Below, piece after piece: positions 1-8,982 of a DNA stretch of 64,000 bases. Each line of letters opens with the position of its first letter. Within the stretch, counting starts at the first letter, position 1. The notes under the pieces are model-generated. The model was not told where the DNA came from. It worked only from the letters and a program-made list of their open reading frames with translations, and searched no databases. The DNA is from Mycoplasma sp. (ex Biomphalaria glabrata) (GTDB lineage: Bacteria > Bacillota_I > Bacilli_A > Mycoplasmatales > GCF-1484045), in assembly GCF_001484045.1 (NCBI RefSeq), contig NZ_CP013128.1, positions 166,283-230,282 of the forward strand, read 5' to 3'. The translations under genes and the position numbers were made by a program.

Positions 1-763
1 TAATTAATATTCGTTTAATTTTGATAACTTGGTTTGTTTTATTATCAACACACAATATAATGCAACCCATGATACCCTCACCTATTGCATTCTTAAAACG
101 AATTGGAATGTTAGTTCTTTGTAGACTAATAACTTCATCAGGATTTACACCAATAATTGAATTATATGGTCCTGTCATTCCGATATCAGTAATAAAGGCT
201 GTCCCATTTGGTAAAAGTCTCTCATCCGCTGTTTGAACATGCGTATGAGTCCCATACAATGCTGTTATTTTACCGTCTAAAAATCACGCTAGTGAAATTT
301 TTTCACTTGTGGCTTCTGCATGGAAGTCGATAATATGTAAATCTGAATTATCATTTTTTATTACTTCTTCTATGTAATGATATGGATTATCTGATTTATC
401 AATAAAAGTTTTCCCCAGCAAATTAGAAACACGAATCGATTTATCTTTTCATTTAAAAACTTCTGTTCCTTTACCTAGATAATGAGGACCCATATTTAAA
501 GGGCGAAGGATATTATTTTTTGTGCTTAATAATTCATTGACTTCACGATTCGCTAATATATGATTTCCTGATGTCAAAACATCAAATTTCTTTTCACAAC
601 ATCATTGGTAATCTTTTTTATCAATACTTTTACCATTCGTCAAATTTTCAATGTTTGCTATTGTAAAATCTATATTATTGTCTTTGCGAATTATGTCTAA
701 GTATTTTTCAATTGTTTCTTTTCCGACATTTCCAAAGATATCGCCAATAATTAATATATTCAT
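1..763 (-). CDS. ymdB: YmdB family metallophosphoesterase (partial, C-terminus cut by window edge)
   Basis: Calcineurin-like phosphoesterase of the YmdB/TIGR00282 family, which in Bacillus acts on 2',3'-cyclic nucleotides. The N-terminus MNILIIGDIFGNVGKE holds the first metal-binding Asp. Further family motifs are GNHILANREV (Asn-His metal ligands), IIDFHAEATSEK and ALYGTHTHVQTADE (paired His ligands). From the ATG 254 codons are visible. The family is about 260-270 residues, so only a few C-terminal residues lie before base 1. Several Trp residues are read from TGA. It sits downstream of recA, from which it is separated by a strong terminator, so it probably has its own promoter in the 764-811 gap. 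In Bacillus rny lies between recA and ymdB; it is absent here. Confidence 0.93.
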
Positions 764-811
764 AGTGAGTTCATTTCTATTTTATTCTTAATGTAATTAT
801 ATACACTAGGT

Positions 812-839
812 AATAAAAAAAATGCGATTAATCGCATTT
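812..839 (-). terminator. Rho-independent terminator of recA
   Basis: A perfect inverted repeat, AAATGCGAT/ATCGCATTT, spans 820-839. On the minus strand it is followed by an uninterrupted T run at 812-819. The recA stop codon (828-830) lies inside the stem. Confidence 0.85.
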
Positions 840-1832
840 AATTTCTTGATTTATTTTATTTTTAAATTCCTGGTCATTATTTAAATATTCTTTCAAGCGA
901 TCAATACCTTGAGCAATATTCTTATCCATATAAGAAAATCAAGAGCCTTTTTTAACAAGAATTTTCTTAGTAACCGCTTCATTAATAATATCTTCTAAAA
1001 TATCTACTCCTTCGCCATAATTCACACGCAATGTTGTTGACAAAAACGGAATCCCTACTTTATTTTTTACAATTTTAGCTTTAATATAGTTTCCTGTTAC
1101 TAATTCAACATCCTTAATCGATTTATCTTTTCTCACATCAATTCGTAGCGAAGAATAATATTTTAAAGCCTTACCTCCAGAAGTAACTTCTGGATTTCCA
1201 AACATAATTCCAATCTTATCGCGAAGTTGATTTATAAATATCACAATTGTTTTTGAATTAGCAAGAGCAGCATTAATTTTTCTCAAACCACGAGACATTA
1301 AACGCGCTTGAGCTCCCATTTGTTGGTCTTCCATGTTTGATTCTAATTCAACGACCGGTACAAGTGCAGCTACTGAATCAATAATTACTAGATCAACTTG
1401 ATTATTTTTAACCAAATGTTCAACGATATCTAGAGCTTGTTCTCCACTATTTGGTTGAGCAATAATCATATTTTGTAAATCGACACCAATTGCTTGAGCA
1501 TATTTTGGGTCTAGGGCATTTTCAAGATCAATGTATGCAACAACTTTATCTTCTTTTTGCGCTTGCGTTACAGCATGTAAAGCGATAGTTGTTTTGCCAG
1601 ATGATTCTGGACCGTAAATTTCCACAATTCTTCCTTTAGGATAACCTTTTACTCCAATAATATTATCTAGACTTGGAATCCCTGTTGAAACACTTTCAAC
1701 ACTATTATTAGATTTAGCGCCAAGAAAGACAGCCGATCCTTTGCCGTATTTTTTTTCCATCTCTAAAATTACATTATTTAAACTATCCTGATTATTTGTC
1801 ATATTTGTATTTATCATTTTATCACCAATCAA
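828..1832 (-). CDS. recA: RecA recombinase
   Basis: Complete RecA of 334 residues. It binds single-stranded DNA, hydrolyses ATP and catalyses strand exchange in recombinational repair. Walker A is GPESSGKTT, Walker B is LVIIDSVAAL, and the MAW-like and L1/L2 regions (QQMGAQARLMSRGLRK, FINQLRDKIG, TSGGKALKYY) are all present. The C-terminal tail is reached only if the TGA at 939-941 is read as Trp; the frame then ends in TAA inside a terminator hairpin. The ATG at 1832 was taken; a second ATG five codons in is possible. recA follows cinA and pgsA on the same strand, as in Bacillus. Confidence 0.97.
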
Positions 1833-1849
1833 AATTAGCGAAAAATTGA

Positions 1850-2314
1850 TTAAATTACTTTTTCAAGTCAAATCAAAAAATCATTTAAAATGTTTTCAAT
1901 AGCATCATTAATTATTGATTCGCGATTGTTCTTATAACTTTTTCGTTCGAAAGAGTTCATTTGGTTCTTATTGCGATCATAAAAAGCGTAGTAATATTTG
2001 CCAATCTCGTTGTTTTTTTCACTAATTGGCCCAGCATTTCCGGTCGTTGAAATGTAAAAACGACAATTTACTTGGTTCGCTATTTCTTTAATTATTGTTT
2101 GCGCATACTCTTGTGAATAAACATTAATTGATTGATTGTTTAATGTTGTGTTTTTAAAATTCTTTTGATAGATGCACATCGACCCATAAAAAGTTTTTGA
2201 TGAACCAGGAACTATTCCAATACAATAACCTAGTTTACCGAGTGTAAATGATTCGCATGTAAATACATTTTCATTATGAGTATTTAAAATGTCAAAAATT
2301 TTTTGATTAATCAT
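1850..2314 (-). CDS. Stand-alone CinA C-terminal domain (PncC-like nicotinamide-nucleotide amidase)
   Basis: A 154-residue protein matching only the C-terminal CinA/PncC domain, which deamidates NMN in characterised members. Visible landmarks are FTCESFTLGKLG near residues 18-30, PGSSKTFYGSMCIYQ and TTGNAGPIS. The usual ESCTGG motif reads ESFTLG here, so the enzyme may be altered or inactive. The N-terminal MoCF-like domain of full CinA is absent. The ATG at 2314 avoids overlap with pgsA; an upstream TTG at 2341 would add nine residues. A Trp TGA at 1868-1870 lies seven codons before the TAA stop. It is linked to recA and pgsA as in Bacillus. Activity is inference. Confidence 0.8.
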
Positions 2315-2321
2315 ATTAGAA

Positions 2322-3023
2322 TTATTTTTTATTTTTTGCAACTTGTTTTTTAGGTTTTTTCTTTACATTGGTCAAAATATATTTAAAAACTTCTTGCCCG
2401 TAATGAAATCCACTAATGATACTAAATAATGCTGAAATGAATAGTGGAATTTGAGTAATATAAATCGCTAATTCAGCATCTTTTCTTGCACCGTCAGGTT
2501 TAATTGGTAGTACTTCAACAATGAAAGGTGTCACAAAAAATAAGATTAAAATAGCTATCATTTGTCACACTGTTTTTAATTTCCCAGAGAAATGAGCTGG
2601 TAAAATGATTCCTTTTGACGCTAGAAACATTCTTGACGCATCAACAATAGTGTCACGCATGATAAAAATAACAACAATGTAAATCGGCACCATTCTTGGA
2701 AAATAATATGCCATCACAATTAATGTTAAATTAATTAATAATTTATCAGCAATTGGATCAAAAAATTTACCAAACGTAGAAACAACATTTCACTTGCGTG
2801 CTAAATATCCATCAAGAAAATCGGTAACAGCTGAGAAAGTAAATATTGCGCCTGCCACTATTCAAAAAGTAAATCCATTATCGCCGCTTTTAATGTAATG
2901 AAATTCTTCCAATCTTGCAATATCGCTAGCCGCAATAGCTAGGAAAATAATTACTAACAAGAAAGAAATCATTCTTAGAACTGTTAATGCATTCGGAAAT
3001 ACTTGTTTAAAATTGTTCATCAT
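2322..3023 (-). CDS. pgsA: CDP-diacylglycerol-glycerol-3-phosphate 3-phosphatidyltransferase
   Basis: Integral membrane enzyme that makes phosphatidylglycerol phosphate from CDP-diacylglycerol and glycerol-3-phosphate. The 233 residues begin MMNNFKQVFPNALTVLRM, the usual PgsA start. They carry the CDP-alcohol phosphotransferase signature DFLDGYLARKW, then GKFFDPIADK, which supplies the D-x2-DG-x2-AR-x8-G-x3-D-x3-D residues. About five or six hydrophobic segments follow, and the tail is lysine-rich (KKKPKKQ). TGA-Trp codons occur in the catalytic motif and before VWQMIAILILF. A second ATG directly follows the first. It lies 8 nt upstream of the cinA-like ATG on the same strand. The anionic lipid product fits gpsA and plsX elsewhere in the window. 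Confidence 0.93.
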
Positions 3024-3029
3024 TTAACA

Positions 3030-3629
3030 CTATTCAATAAAATTATCTAAATCGATTTTACCCACTCCAAATAACATTGATCTACCAACTTCATGAGCAA
3101 CATCTTTGCTTGTCAATAATTCAAGAATCGCTAATCCAAAAACAGTTGCTGAAGCCGGCCCTTTTGCTGTTATGATTTTCTTTTGTTCATTAATAGCTAA
3201 ATGGTCCTTTGTTATTTTAGCGTTTTTTATGCTGCTAGTAATTGATTCACTAGGATAACATGAAATAGTTATTTCATCAATAATACCGGCACGTGATAAA
3301 GCAATTGGTCCTGCGCATATAGCAGCAGTTCATTTACCTAACTCATTATGTTTTTTAATTAAGTTCGTTGCGGCTGGTGACTTAGCAACTATATTAGCTG
3401 ATTTTCCCCCAGGAACAATAACAATGTCATATATCGAATCAACATTCGCTGTTAGTGTTTCCGTCACAATCGTTACTTTTGAAGCACTAGTAGTCGTTAC
3501 TTCATCATTAACATTAATTATTGAACATTTAACTCCCCCACGAGTTAATATATCTAATGTCATTATGCACTCGATATCTTCAAAACCATCCCCTACCAAG
3601 AATAAAGCATTTAAATTATTTTTAACCAT
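3030..3629 (-). CDS. DJ-1/PfpI family protein
   Basis: A 199-residue single-domain protein of the DJ-1/ThiJ/PfpI superfamily. It shows LFLVGDGFEDIE near the start (conserved Glu), VIVPGGKSA in the middle, and the nucleophile elbow TAAICAGPIAL with the conserved Cys. These residues occur in DJ-1-type chaperones and glyoxalases. The substrate cannot be read from sequence. A TGA-Trp at 3330-3332 precedes the elbow; reading it as stop would lose the active site. The stop is only 6 nt upstream of the pgsA start, so the two are probably co-transcribed. A protective role against oxidative or carbonyl stress is inference. Confidence 0.88.
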
Positions 3630-3704
3630 AGATCAACCTTCCATTGAAATTAATACCTATTATTAGTTTAAATGATGAAAGTTTAAAATTTACAAAAAGA
3701 AAAA

Positions 3705-4025
3705 TTAATTTTTAAATTTGTTTTTATAGTTTTTATCAATATAGTGTGTGACTTGTGTTTCTGTTTTATTGATAGCATCTAATATAGCCGTACTTAGAAC
3801 TTGATGATGCCCTACTGAATTAAAATTGTGGTGATTTGCTCTTGTTAGTCATAAACTCATTTTTACTTCGAAATTGTTCTCTTTTAATAATTCGATTTCT
3901 ACATTTACTTTGTCATCTTCACAAGTAATTTCGTGTTCATCTAATACTTTTTTAACTTTTTCTTTGATGAAATTTGTAGTATCGTTTTGTAAGTTATAGT
4001 TTTTTGAATGAATATTAAAAATCAT
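3705..4025 (-). CDS. Short ribosome hibernation promoting factor-like protein (HPF/RaiA)
   Basis: A 106-residue protein with the size and pattern of the N-terminal S30AE/HPF domain. It starts MIFNIHSKNYNLQND, has an amphipathic helix (NFIKEKVKKVLDEHE), alternating beta-like stretches (VNVEIELLKENNFEVKMSLWL), and a second helix (STAILDAINKTETQV). The basic end is YKNKFKN. HPF family members dock in the 30S decoding centre and silence ribosomes. The long-form dimerisation domain is absent. The start is supported by an AAAGGGG Shine-Dalgarno variant 6 nt upstream. It is probably transcribed alone. The assignment rests on fold pattern, not on a diagnostic motif. Confidence 0.55.
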
Positions 4026-4111
4026 ATATACCCCTTTTAATAATCTAATTATACTTAAAAAGGTTTTTGATAAATAAATATTAAATTTTTAACCTAAATA
4101 ATCACTGATTA

Positions 4112-4606
4112 TTACTGTGATTTTAAAGAAAGTTTCTCGCTCAATCCGCGGTGATAAACCTGCTCGAAAACATGATCAGTTAATCAAAGAATAATTAGTA
4201 AACTAATTTCGGTAAAATATAAAGCAATTAGTGTTACATTTAATTCTCAACTAAAATCGTGTTTAATAAGTTTATTATGGAAATCATGGTTTTCAATAAC
4301 AATGAAAGCTGTTGAAGCGCATGCAATGATAACAAGTATTAGTATGACAAGATAATAAATATTTGACGATAGTTTAGCGCAACGATGTAAACGCATTATC
4401 ATCACAATAATTCAAAATGTGCCAATGATGGTAAAAATACCACCAGAGATTACATATGATAAAAATCAATGAAAATCTTGAGTGTGAATTTCTTTAAAAA
4501 AATTAAACTGCGTAATTGCTTGAATGGTATAAATAATAATGTTTGTAATAAATAATCCAAGTAAAATGATTAAGAATACTTGGTAAATTTTTTTACTATG
4601 ACCCAT
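4112..4606 (-). CDS. Hypothetical four-helix membrane protein
   Basis: A 164-residue protein with no recognised family. It starts MGHSKKIYQVF and shows about four hydrophobic segments, including VFLILLGLFITNIII-like, ISGGIFTIIGTFWIIV, LVILILVIIACAST and LIALYFTEISLLIIL. It ends in a polar tail rich in Ser, Lys and Glu. Several Trp residues come from TGA, so standard-code reading breaks it up. It follows the 289-residue membrane protein by 13 nt and is probably in the same transcript. A weak inverted repeat (AATCAC/GTGATT) overlaps its 3' end but lacks a T tract. Confidence 0.6.
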
Positions 4607-4619
4607 GCTTATATTTTAA

Positions 4620-5489
4620 CTAAAAAGTAAAGTTGATTTCATTTTCATTATTAATATCAACTTCTTTCCCAATCAATTCTGTTAAATAAGTTGGAACATT
4701 TAACTTAGTTACGTTTAAAATAAATTTATTTAAATCACCATTTGTTAAATTAATTTGAAAATGTTCATTAATTTCAGCAATGTTATTTTGATCAATAATA
4801 ATCGCTTTTTCTTCTTTAAAAGAATAAATTTTTTGAATAGTTTTGTTGTTTAAAACGATTAAATACTGACAACTTGATAATTTATCAATTGGTACAACTT
4901 TAGCAATAATGGCAGCTAGATAAATTTGACTATATTTACTTGGATATAAATTTTTAATTTCGATGAATAAAATGCGTTCAGTAAAATTGTGAACTTGTAT
5001 TTTTGATTTCTTCGCTAAACGAACGGACGTTGTTTTTTTCATTTCATTTTTAATTGCCATTTTCATAATTTTATGACCGTGCTTTAATAAAAAAATGAAA
5101 GTAGCGGTTGCCAATAAAAACAAACCTGTTACAGAAATGGCAGCGATTGCAGCAATTTTATAAATAATATGACCACCCATGTCACTTATTTGAAATAGTG
5201 TTGATGCACTAATGTAAGTTGAATATATTGAAAAGAAAACATCTATTGCTAAAAAAATGAAGTTAAATCTCATCATAAAATTATTTTGATTTAAATTCAT
5301 ATATGAAAAACATCACATTACATAAAAAATTATTAAGATAATAAATTGTATTTGTGAAAATTGTACACCAACAGCTTGTGAGCCAATGTAAGTTAAGATT
5401 AAACAAACTAGTCCAACAATTGATCAAATAACTCCTGCTCATTTTAATATCATGTAGCCGTTCAATAATTTGTGGATATTTAATTTCAT
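4620..5489 (-). CDS. Hypothetical membrane protein with cytoplasmic C-terminal domain
   Basis: A 289-residue protein I do not recognise. The ATG at 5489 has a clear GGAG Shine-Dalgarno 7 nt upstream. Four or five hydrophobic helices fill roughly the first 150 residues (WAGVIWSIVGLVCLIL, IQFIILIIFYVMW, FNFIFLAIDVFFSIY, IAAIAAISVTGLFLLA). A mixed Lys/Ile/Asn-rich soluble region of about 140 residues follows. The first part is visible only with TGA read as Trp. It lies between rnpB and another small membrane protein on the same strand. No catalytic motif was seen. Confidence 0.6.
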
Positions 5490-5530
5490 CTTTCACTCCA
5501 AAATGTTTTTTAATTATATCACTTGCATAA

Positions 5531-5563
5531 AAAATAAAAAAACACCCGAATGGGTGTTTTTTT
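5531..5563 (-). terminator. Rho-independent terminator of rnpB
   Basis: The inverted repeat AACACCC-GAAT-GGGTGTT (5541-5558) is flanked by A and T runs. On the minus strand the stem is followed by a T-rich tract, directly after the 3' end of RNase P RNA. Confidence 0.9.
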
Positions 5564-5564
5564 T

Positions 5565-5902
5565 GCAAACGTAAGCCAGATTCTGTTTTGTTCATCATTT
5601 ATCTTGTATTGCTACCAACAAACATCGTTAAATTCCTAGTTTGCCTGCCCCTACCATTAATTTGGGTTGCTCGCTTATGGGGTTTACAACGTTCCACCTT
5701 AATCATTTCTAATTAAGCTCGTCTCTTTTGCACTTTTATAGACTACTAATGCATAGATATAAATCCTTAGCATATTCGTCAGCCGTCTAAATTACTTTAG
5801 CCTAGGTTTATTCTTTAACCTAGCATAAAAACTACTACCATCTCAGGTTGTGCGAGTCTGGACTTTCCTCTGCCTAGTTAAAAGACAGCGATGAACCTTT
5901 GC
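5565..5902 (-). ncRNA. rnpB: RNase P RNA
   Basis: The catalytic RNA of RNase P, which matures tRNA 5' ends. On the minus strand the 5' part has the near-universal AGAGGAAAGTCC followed by GACTCGCACAACCTGAGATGG. The 3' part has ACAGAATCTGGCTTAC. Together these form the P4 core. The ends GCAAA and TTTGC can pair as helix P1, which sets the boundaries used here. It lies just downstream of gpsB on the same strand, as in Bacillus. It has its own promoter and terminator. Confidence 0.93.
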
Positions 5903-5908
5903 TATACT

Positions 5909-5937
5909 ATTATACTATTTTTGAGTTTTTAGACCAA
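5909..5937 (-). promoter_or_regulatory. Promoter of rnpB
   Basis: A consensus -10 TATAAT at 5914-5909 lies 17 nt from a partial -35 TTGGTC at 5937-5932 (minus strand). Transcription would start near 5902, which matches the P1 end of the RNA. It fits in the few bases after the gpsB stop. Confidence 0.7.
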
Positions 5938-5939
5938 AC

Positions 5940-6308
5940 CTACTTCTTTGGAATAGGTTTAGTATGAGAAAAAACTATCTCTTCTAATTTTGATAAACGT
6001 TTAATTAAATCTAGATTTCCATAATTTCCACTTTGGATGTTTTGTGTGTGATCCATGATAGTATTATTCTCATGAGTCAATTGATTTAAACGTTCACGTA
6101 ATTCACGGTTATATTTTTCTGCTGTTGCTAATTGCATTTTTAATGAATGATTCAATTCATTCATAATGTGATAATCGTTAATAACGATATCCAAAAAGGC
6201 ATTAACTTCGCGAACATTATACCCTTTTAGTTCAATAGAAAATTCTTTATTCGTTATATCATCAATTGATAAGTTAGAAACTTGGTCATCTTTAATTGGC
6301 ACTGACAT
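5940..6308 (-). CDS. gpsB: GpsB/DivIVA-like cell division coiled-coil protein
   Basis: A 122-residue protein. Residues 15-50 match the DivIVA/GpsB membrane-binding domain: LSIDDITNKEFSIELKGYNV, then REVNAFLDIVINDY. A parallel coiled coil follows (LNHSLKMQLATAEKYNREL, LRERLNQLTHENNT), and a short C-terminal helix ends in a basic tail. The protein localises to curved membrane and division sites in Firmicutes. Here it would be a cytoplasmic scaffold in a wall-less cell. The AGAAAG-rich leader gives a plausible ribosome site. It is divergent from recU across a 46-nt gap and adjacent to rnpB, the Bacillus arrangement. Confidence 0.85.
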   Translation of the reverse strand: MSVPIKDDQVSNLSIDDITNKEFSIELKGYNVREVNAFLDIVINDYHIMNELNHSLKMQLATAEKYNRELRERLNQLTHENNTIMDHTQNIQSGNYGNLDLIKRLSKLEEIVFSHTKPIPKK

Positions 6309-6354
6309 AATAATCTTCTTTCTATATATTAATAATAATCAACTAATAATAATT

Positions 6355-6882
6355 ATGTTACAAAATGGTAAAAAAATTGAAAAAATGTTTATTAAATTTA
6401 AAAATAATGGATTTAAAACTTTAGCTTTATTTAGAGTTAGAGATTACTATGAATCAAATAAAAACCATGAAAATTTCTCAAATGAAATATCTTGTGATTT
6501 TATAGGTGTAATGAATGGTATTTTTATTGCTATAGAATTAAAAAGCACTAGTAACCCGATTGGTTTTAATAAATATAAAATTTCTAAAAATCAGCACTCC
6601 TTTTTACGGAAAACAGTTGAGTCAAATGGATTAAGTTGTGTATTTATATATTTCGAAAATAAAGATGTATTGTTTTACACAAATTATAATTTTTTTAAAG
6701 ATTTTAAGGTTCCCCAAAAACTAAACTTTGAGTATTGTTCTAATAACTTTAAACAAATTAATAATGTATCAACTAATCCAACCACTACTTGAGAGTTGGA
6801 AAGAGTTATTAAAAAGGAAGTTGTTAAATTAATTTGAAATTTTTTGAATGTTATTTTCGTCAATTGTTTTCATACCATTTAA
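6355..6882 (+). CDS. recU: Holliday junction resolvase RecU
   Basis: A RecU-type endonuclease of 175 residues. It resolves Holliday junctions during recombination, working downstream of recA. The core matches the family: CDFIGVMNGIFIAIELKST carries the Asp and Glu-x-Lys metal-binding residues, followed by FNKYKISKNQHSFLRK (the Gln-His step) and LSCVFIYFEN. Two TGA-Trp codons lie near the end. The frame runs to TAA at 6880. The last 54 bases therefore overlap the 3' end of the convergent coaX. It is divergent from gpsB. The first ATG after the gap was used; an internal Met ten residues later is less likely. Confidence 0.85.
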
Positions 6883-7575
6883 TGTAGCTTGCTCTACATA
6901 AATATATTGAGGTAATAATTTTCTAACATAAAAAGCATTTCCACCTGATAAATATACTGGAACATCACTAGCAATATTATCAACTAACGCTTTTATCATC
7001 AAAGCGTGTCCATTAATAACACCAATTGAAACAGATTCAATAGTATTCTTTCCAATAAATTTTTCACACGTAGATATATCAATTTTTTTAAGTTGTGAAG
7101 CATTCTTAGTTAACGCTTCTAACGACATCATCAATCCAGGAGCAATCACTGTCCCATAAAATTCCTTATCCTTAATAAATGAAATAGTTGTAGTTGTCCC
7201 CATATTTACAATTATGCCGCTATTTACTTGATGGGCCACAAAAAATCCTAAAACAAGTAAATCAGTTCCAACTTGATGAGGATTATCTGTGCAAATTCTT
7301 ATATTAATATTTTCCCTATTTAAATTAACAATTTCTAAAATATTGGAAATTTTTTTAGTTTCTAAAATAATTTTGCTATAAATCTCTGGAACAACTGAAC
7401 AAATTACTAATCTAATTTCTTGATCATTAGTTAGTCAACTAGGTAAATTATTTCAAAAACCGTTTTTGAAATACTTTTTGTCTTTTGTAGGGATAATGTG
7501 ATAACTAATTTTCTTATCATTACATGCCATAAATTTAATATTAGTATTTCCAATATCACAATATATTGTTTTCAT
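6829..7575 (-). CDS. coaX: Type III pantothenate kinase
   Basis: A 248-residue CoaX that phosphorylates pantothenate in the first step of CoA synthesis. It has an ASKHA fold with the phosphate-1 motif DIGNTNIKF at the N-terminus. The central motif DNPHQVGTDLLV corresponds to the family PxxxGxDR region, with a Leu where Arg is usual. GIIVNMGTTTTIS provides the phosphate-2 loop, and VYLSGGNA the adenosine site. Catalytic Asp132 of typical CoaX (VDxGTAxT) appears as VNMGTTT, so a key Asp is replaced by Asn; activity is uncertain. The start overlaps the stop of the upstream coaC-like remnant by one base. Together with coaD at 41 kb this is part of a CoA pathway. Confidence 0.85.
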
Positions 7576-7862
7576 TAATTTAATTCCTTACAAATCAATT
7601 TAGCTAATTCTAATTTCTTTGCTATGGCTGGAACGACTAGTATTAAATCTGCTCATTTAGCATTTTCAATATGTGATTGTGGGTATGATTCTAGATTTGA
7701 AATTTCTTTAATTGAGTTTAAGGAAGAATAATTTTTGTAGTTATTTTTAACGCAATCTGTTGTTATTACTCTAATTTCATACCTTGTTTTAAGTAGTTGA
7801 ATAAGAGTAGGTGTTTTTACTAGAGCAACACTCCCGCTAGCAATAATTAATATTTTTTTCAT
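7575..7862 (-). CDS. Truncated CoaC-like flavoprotein (phosphopantothenoylcysteine decarboxylase remnant)
   Basis: A 95-residue protein resembling only the first half of the CoaC/Dfp flavoprotein domain, which is normally about 180 residues. MKKILIIASGSVALVK is the FMN-binding start. SHIENAKWADLILVVPA matches the HIxLAxWADxxxVAPAT block. The sequence stops soon after, so the catalytic and C-terminal parts are missing. The stop shares a base with the coaX ATG, which leaves no room for the rest. No alternative frame downstream restores it. It is either a decayed gene or a minimal domain that still binds something. The context with coaX supports a CoA-pathway origin. Confidence 0.65.
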
Positions 7863-7898
7863 ACTTTATAAAACAACAAAATGCCCTTTGGCCATAAA

Positions 7899-8621
7899 TT
7901 ATCTACGTGCCAAGGCTGTAAATCTTATTATATAAGCAGCGATTGTTAATATAGTAGAAATAAAAGCGATTACATAAGTCATAGCTGCTCTGTTTAAAAC
8001 AATTTTTGCCCCTTGAAATTCTTCTTGAGTTAAAAAATTGTTTTGTTTTAAATATTCTTTAGCTCTCTTAGATGCATCAAATTCAATCGGTAAGGTAACT
8101 AATTGAAAAATAGCTATACAACCTAACGCAATAACGATTCCCATAATAATAGTTATCATTCCGCTAAAACTAACAAAATTTAAAAAAATTCCTAAAAATA
8201 ATAAAATAAATAAAAATCATAATACTTTTGAGGCAAAATTAGCTATTGGTAAAATAAGATTTCTGATTGATATTGCTTCATAACCTTTGTGTCATTGAAC
8301 TGCATGACCAACTTCATGACAAGCAACAGCTTGAGCCATAATACTGTTACCATGATAAACATCAGGTGATAAAGTAATTGTTTTATTTTTTGGGTTATAA
8401 CAATCTGATAAAAAATTTGTTCCTTGAATTATTTGAACATCATAAATTCCATGTTTTTGCAGCATCTCTATTGCCATTGAATAACCTGTTCTTCCGTTTC
8501 TTGCAGTCATTTTTGAATATTTATTAACTGCATTTTTAAACCAAAAGTGAACAAAAATTTGTAGGACAAATGTTGTTAATAATAAAAGCATCGATAACAT
8601 TTGAGATGATTGTAAATCCAT
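7899..8621 (-). CDS. Membrane zinc metallopeptidase, YugP family
   Basis: A 240-residue membrane protein of the YugP/Zn_peptidase_2 family. An N-terminal helix (MLLLLTTFVLQIFVHFWF) is followed by a soluble region with NPKNKTITLSPDVYHG and the zinc motif VACHEVGHAVQWH (HExxH). Two hydrophobic segments then flank a second conserved part, LPIEFDASKRAKEYL, in which the Glu-Asp region is the likely third ligand. A final helix ends TALARR. The Trp after AVQ is a TGA codon, so under the standard code the protein would split in two. The substrate is unknown. The gene is in the same direction as the coaC remnant, 36 nt apart. Confidence 0.88.
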
Positions 8622-8670
8622 ATCGCTTCTCCTTGAATTAAATTAGTAATATTTTACAACATACCGCTAT

Positions 8671-8700
8671 AAAAAAGAAAAATACCGTTTCCGGTATTTT
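8671..8700 (-). terminator. Rho-independent terminator of hup
   Basis: AATACCG-TTTC-CGGTATT at 8681-8698 forms a 7-bp stem. On the minus strand it starts right after the hup stop and is followed by a T-rich tract. Confidence 0.85.
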
Positions 8701-8982
8701 CTAGTTTAATTTTGTTTTAATTGTTTTTGAGAAACTAAACCCTGGAACAATTTTTGACGGAATTGATATCTTTGTTTGTGTTAAAGGATTAATTCCTTCT
8801 CTAGCAGCACTTCTTCTTGTTTTAAAGTAACCTAAACCGCCAAAAACAACTTTTGATCCTTCTGTTAAGTGTTTTGATACACTATTTTCTAATGCATCCA
8901 AAACTTCTTTAACATCTTTTTTTGTTAAACCAGTAGCTTCTGCTACTTCAGCAATAATTTGATTTGTTTGTATTTTTTTCAT
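8701..8982 (-). CDS. hup: DNA-binding protein HU
   Basis: A 93-residue HU/IHF-family nucleoid protein. It starts MKKIQTNQIIAEVAEATG. It has the helix-turn-helix base (LTKKDVKEVLDALENSV) and the beta-arm region with FGGLGYFKTRRSAAREG and NPLTQTKISIP. KIVPGFSFSK matches the family C-terminal box. An AAAGGG ribosome site precedes the ATG, and a strong terminator follows the stop. The gpsA frame as written runs 74 bases into this gene, which is suspicious (see gpsA). The order der-gpsA-hup resembles Bacillus. Confidence 0.96.
   Translation of the reverse strand: MKKIQTNQIIAEVAEATGLTKKDVKEVLDALENSVSKHLTEGSKVVFGGLGYFKTRRSAAREGINPLTQTKISIPSKIVPGFSFSKTIKTKLN

Noticed and set aside
939-941. Many genes seem to be split by TGA (recA, trmD, fprA, pgi and others), suggesting mass pseudogenes
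   Set aside because: Each TGA falls where homologues have Trp or an aromatic, and reading it as Trp gives full-length proteins. It is translation table 4.
3424-3666. Plus-strand open frame opposite the DJ-1 gene
   Set aside because: Mirror of a well-matched gene; no ribosome site or family motif.
4099-4122. Inverted repeat AATCAC/GTGATT as terminator for the 164-residue gene
   Set aside because: Short stem, long loop and no T tract, so not reliable.
5281-5598. Open frame of 105 codons on the minus strand overlapping rnpB and the next gene
   Set aside because: It covers the RNase P RNA 3' end and terminator; the real gene is in the frame starting at 5489.
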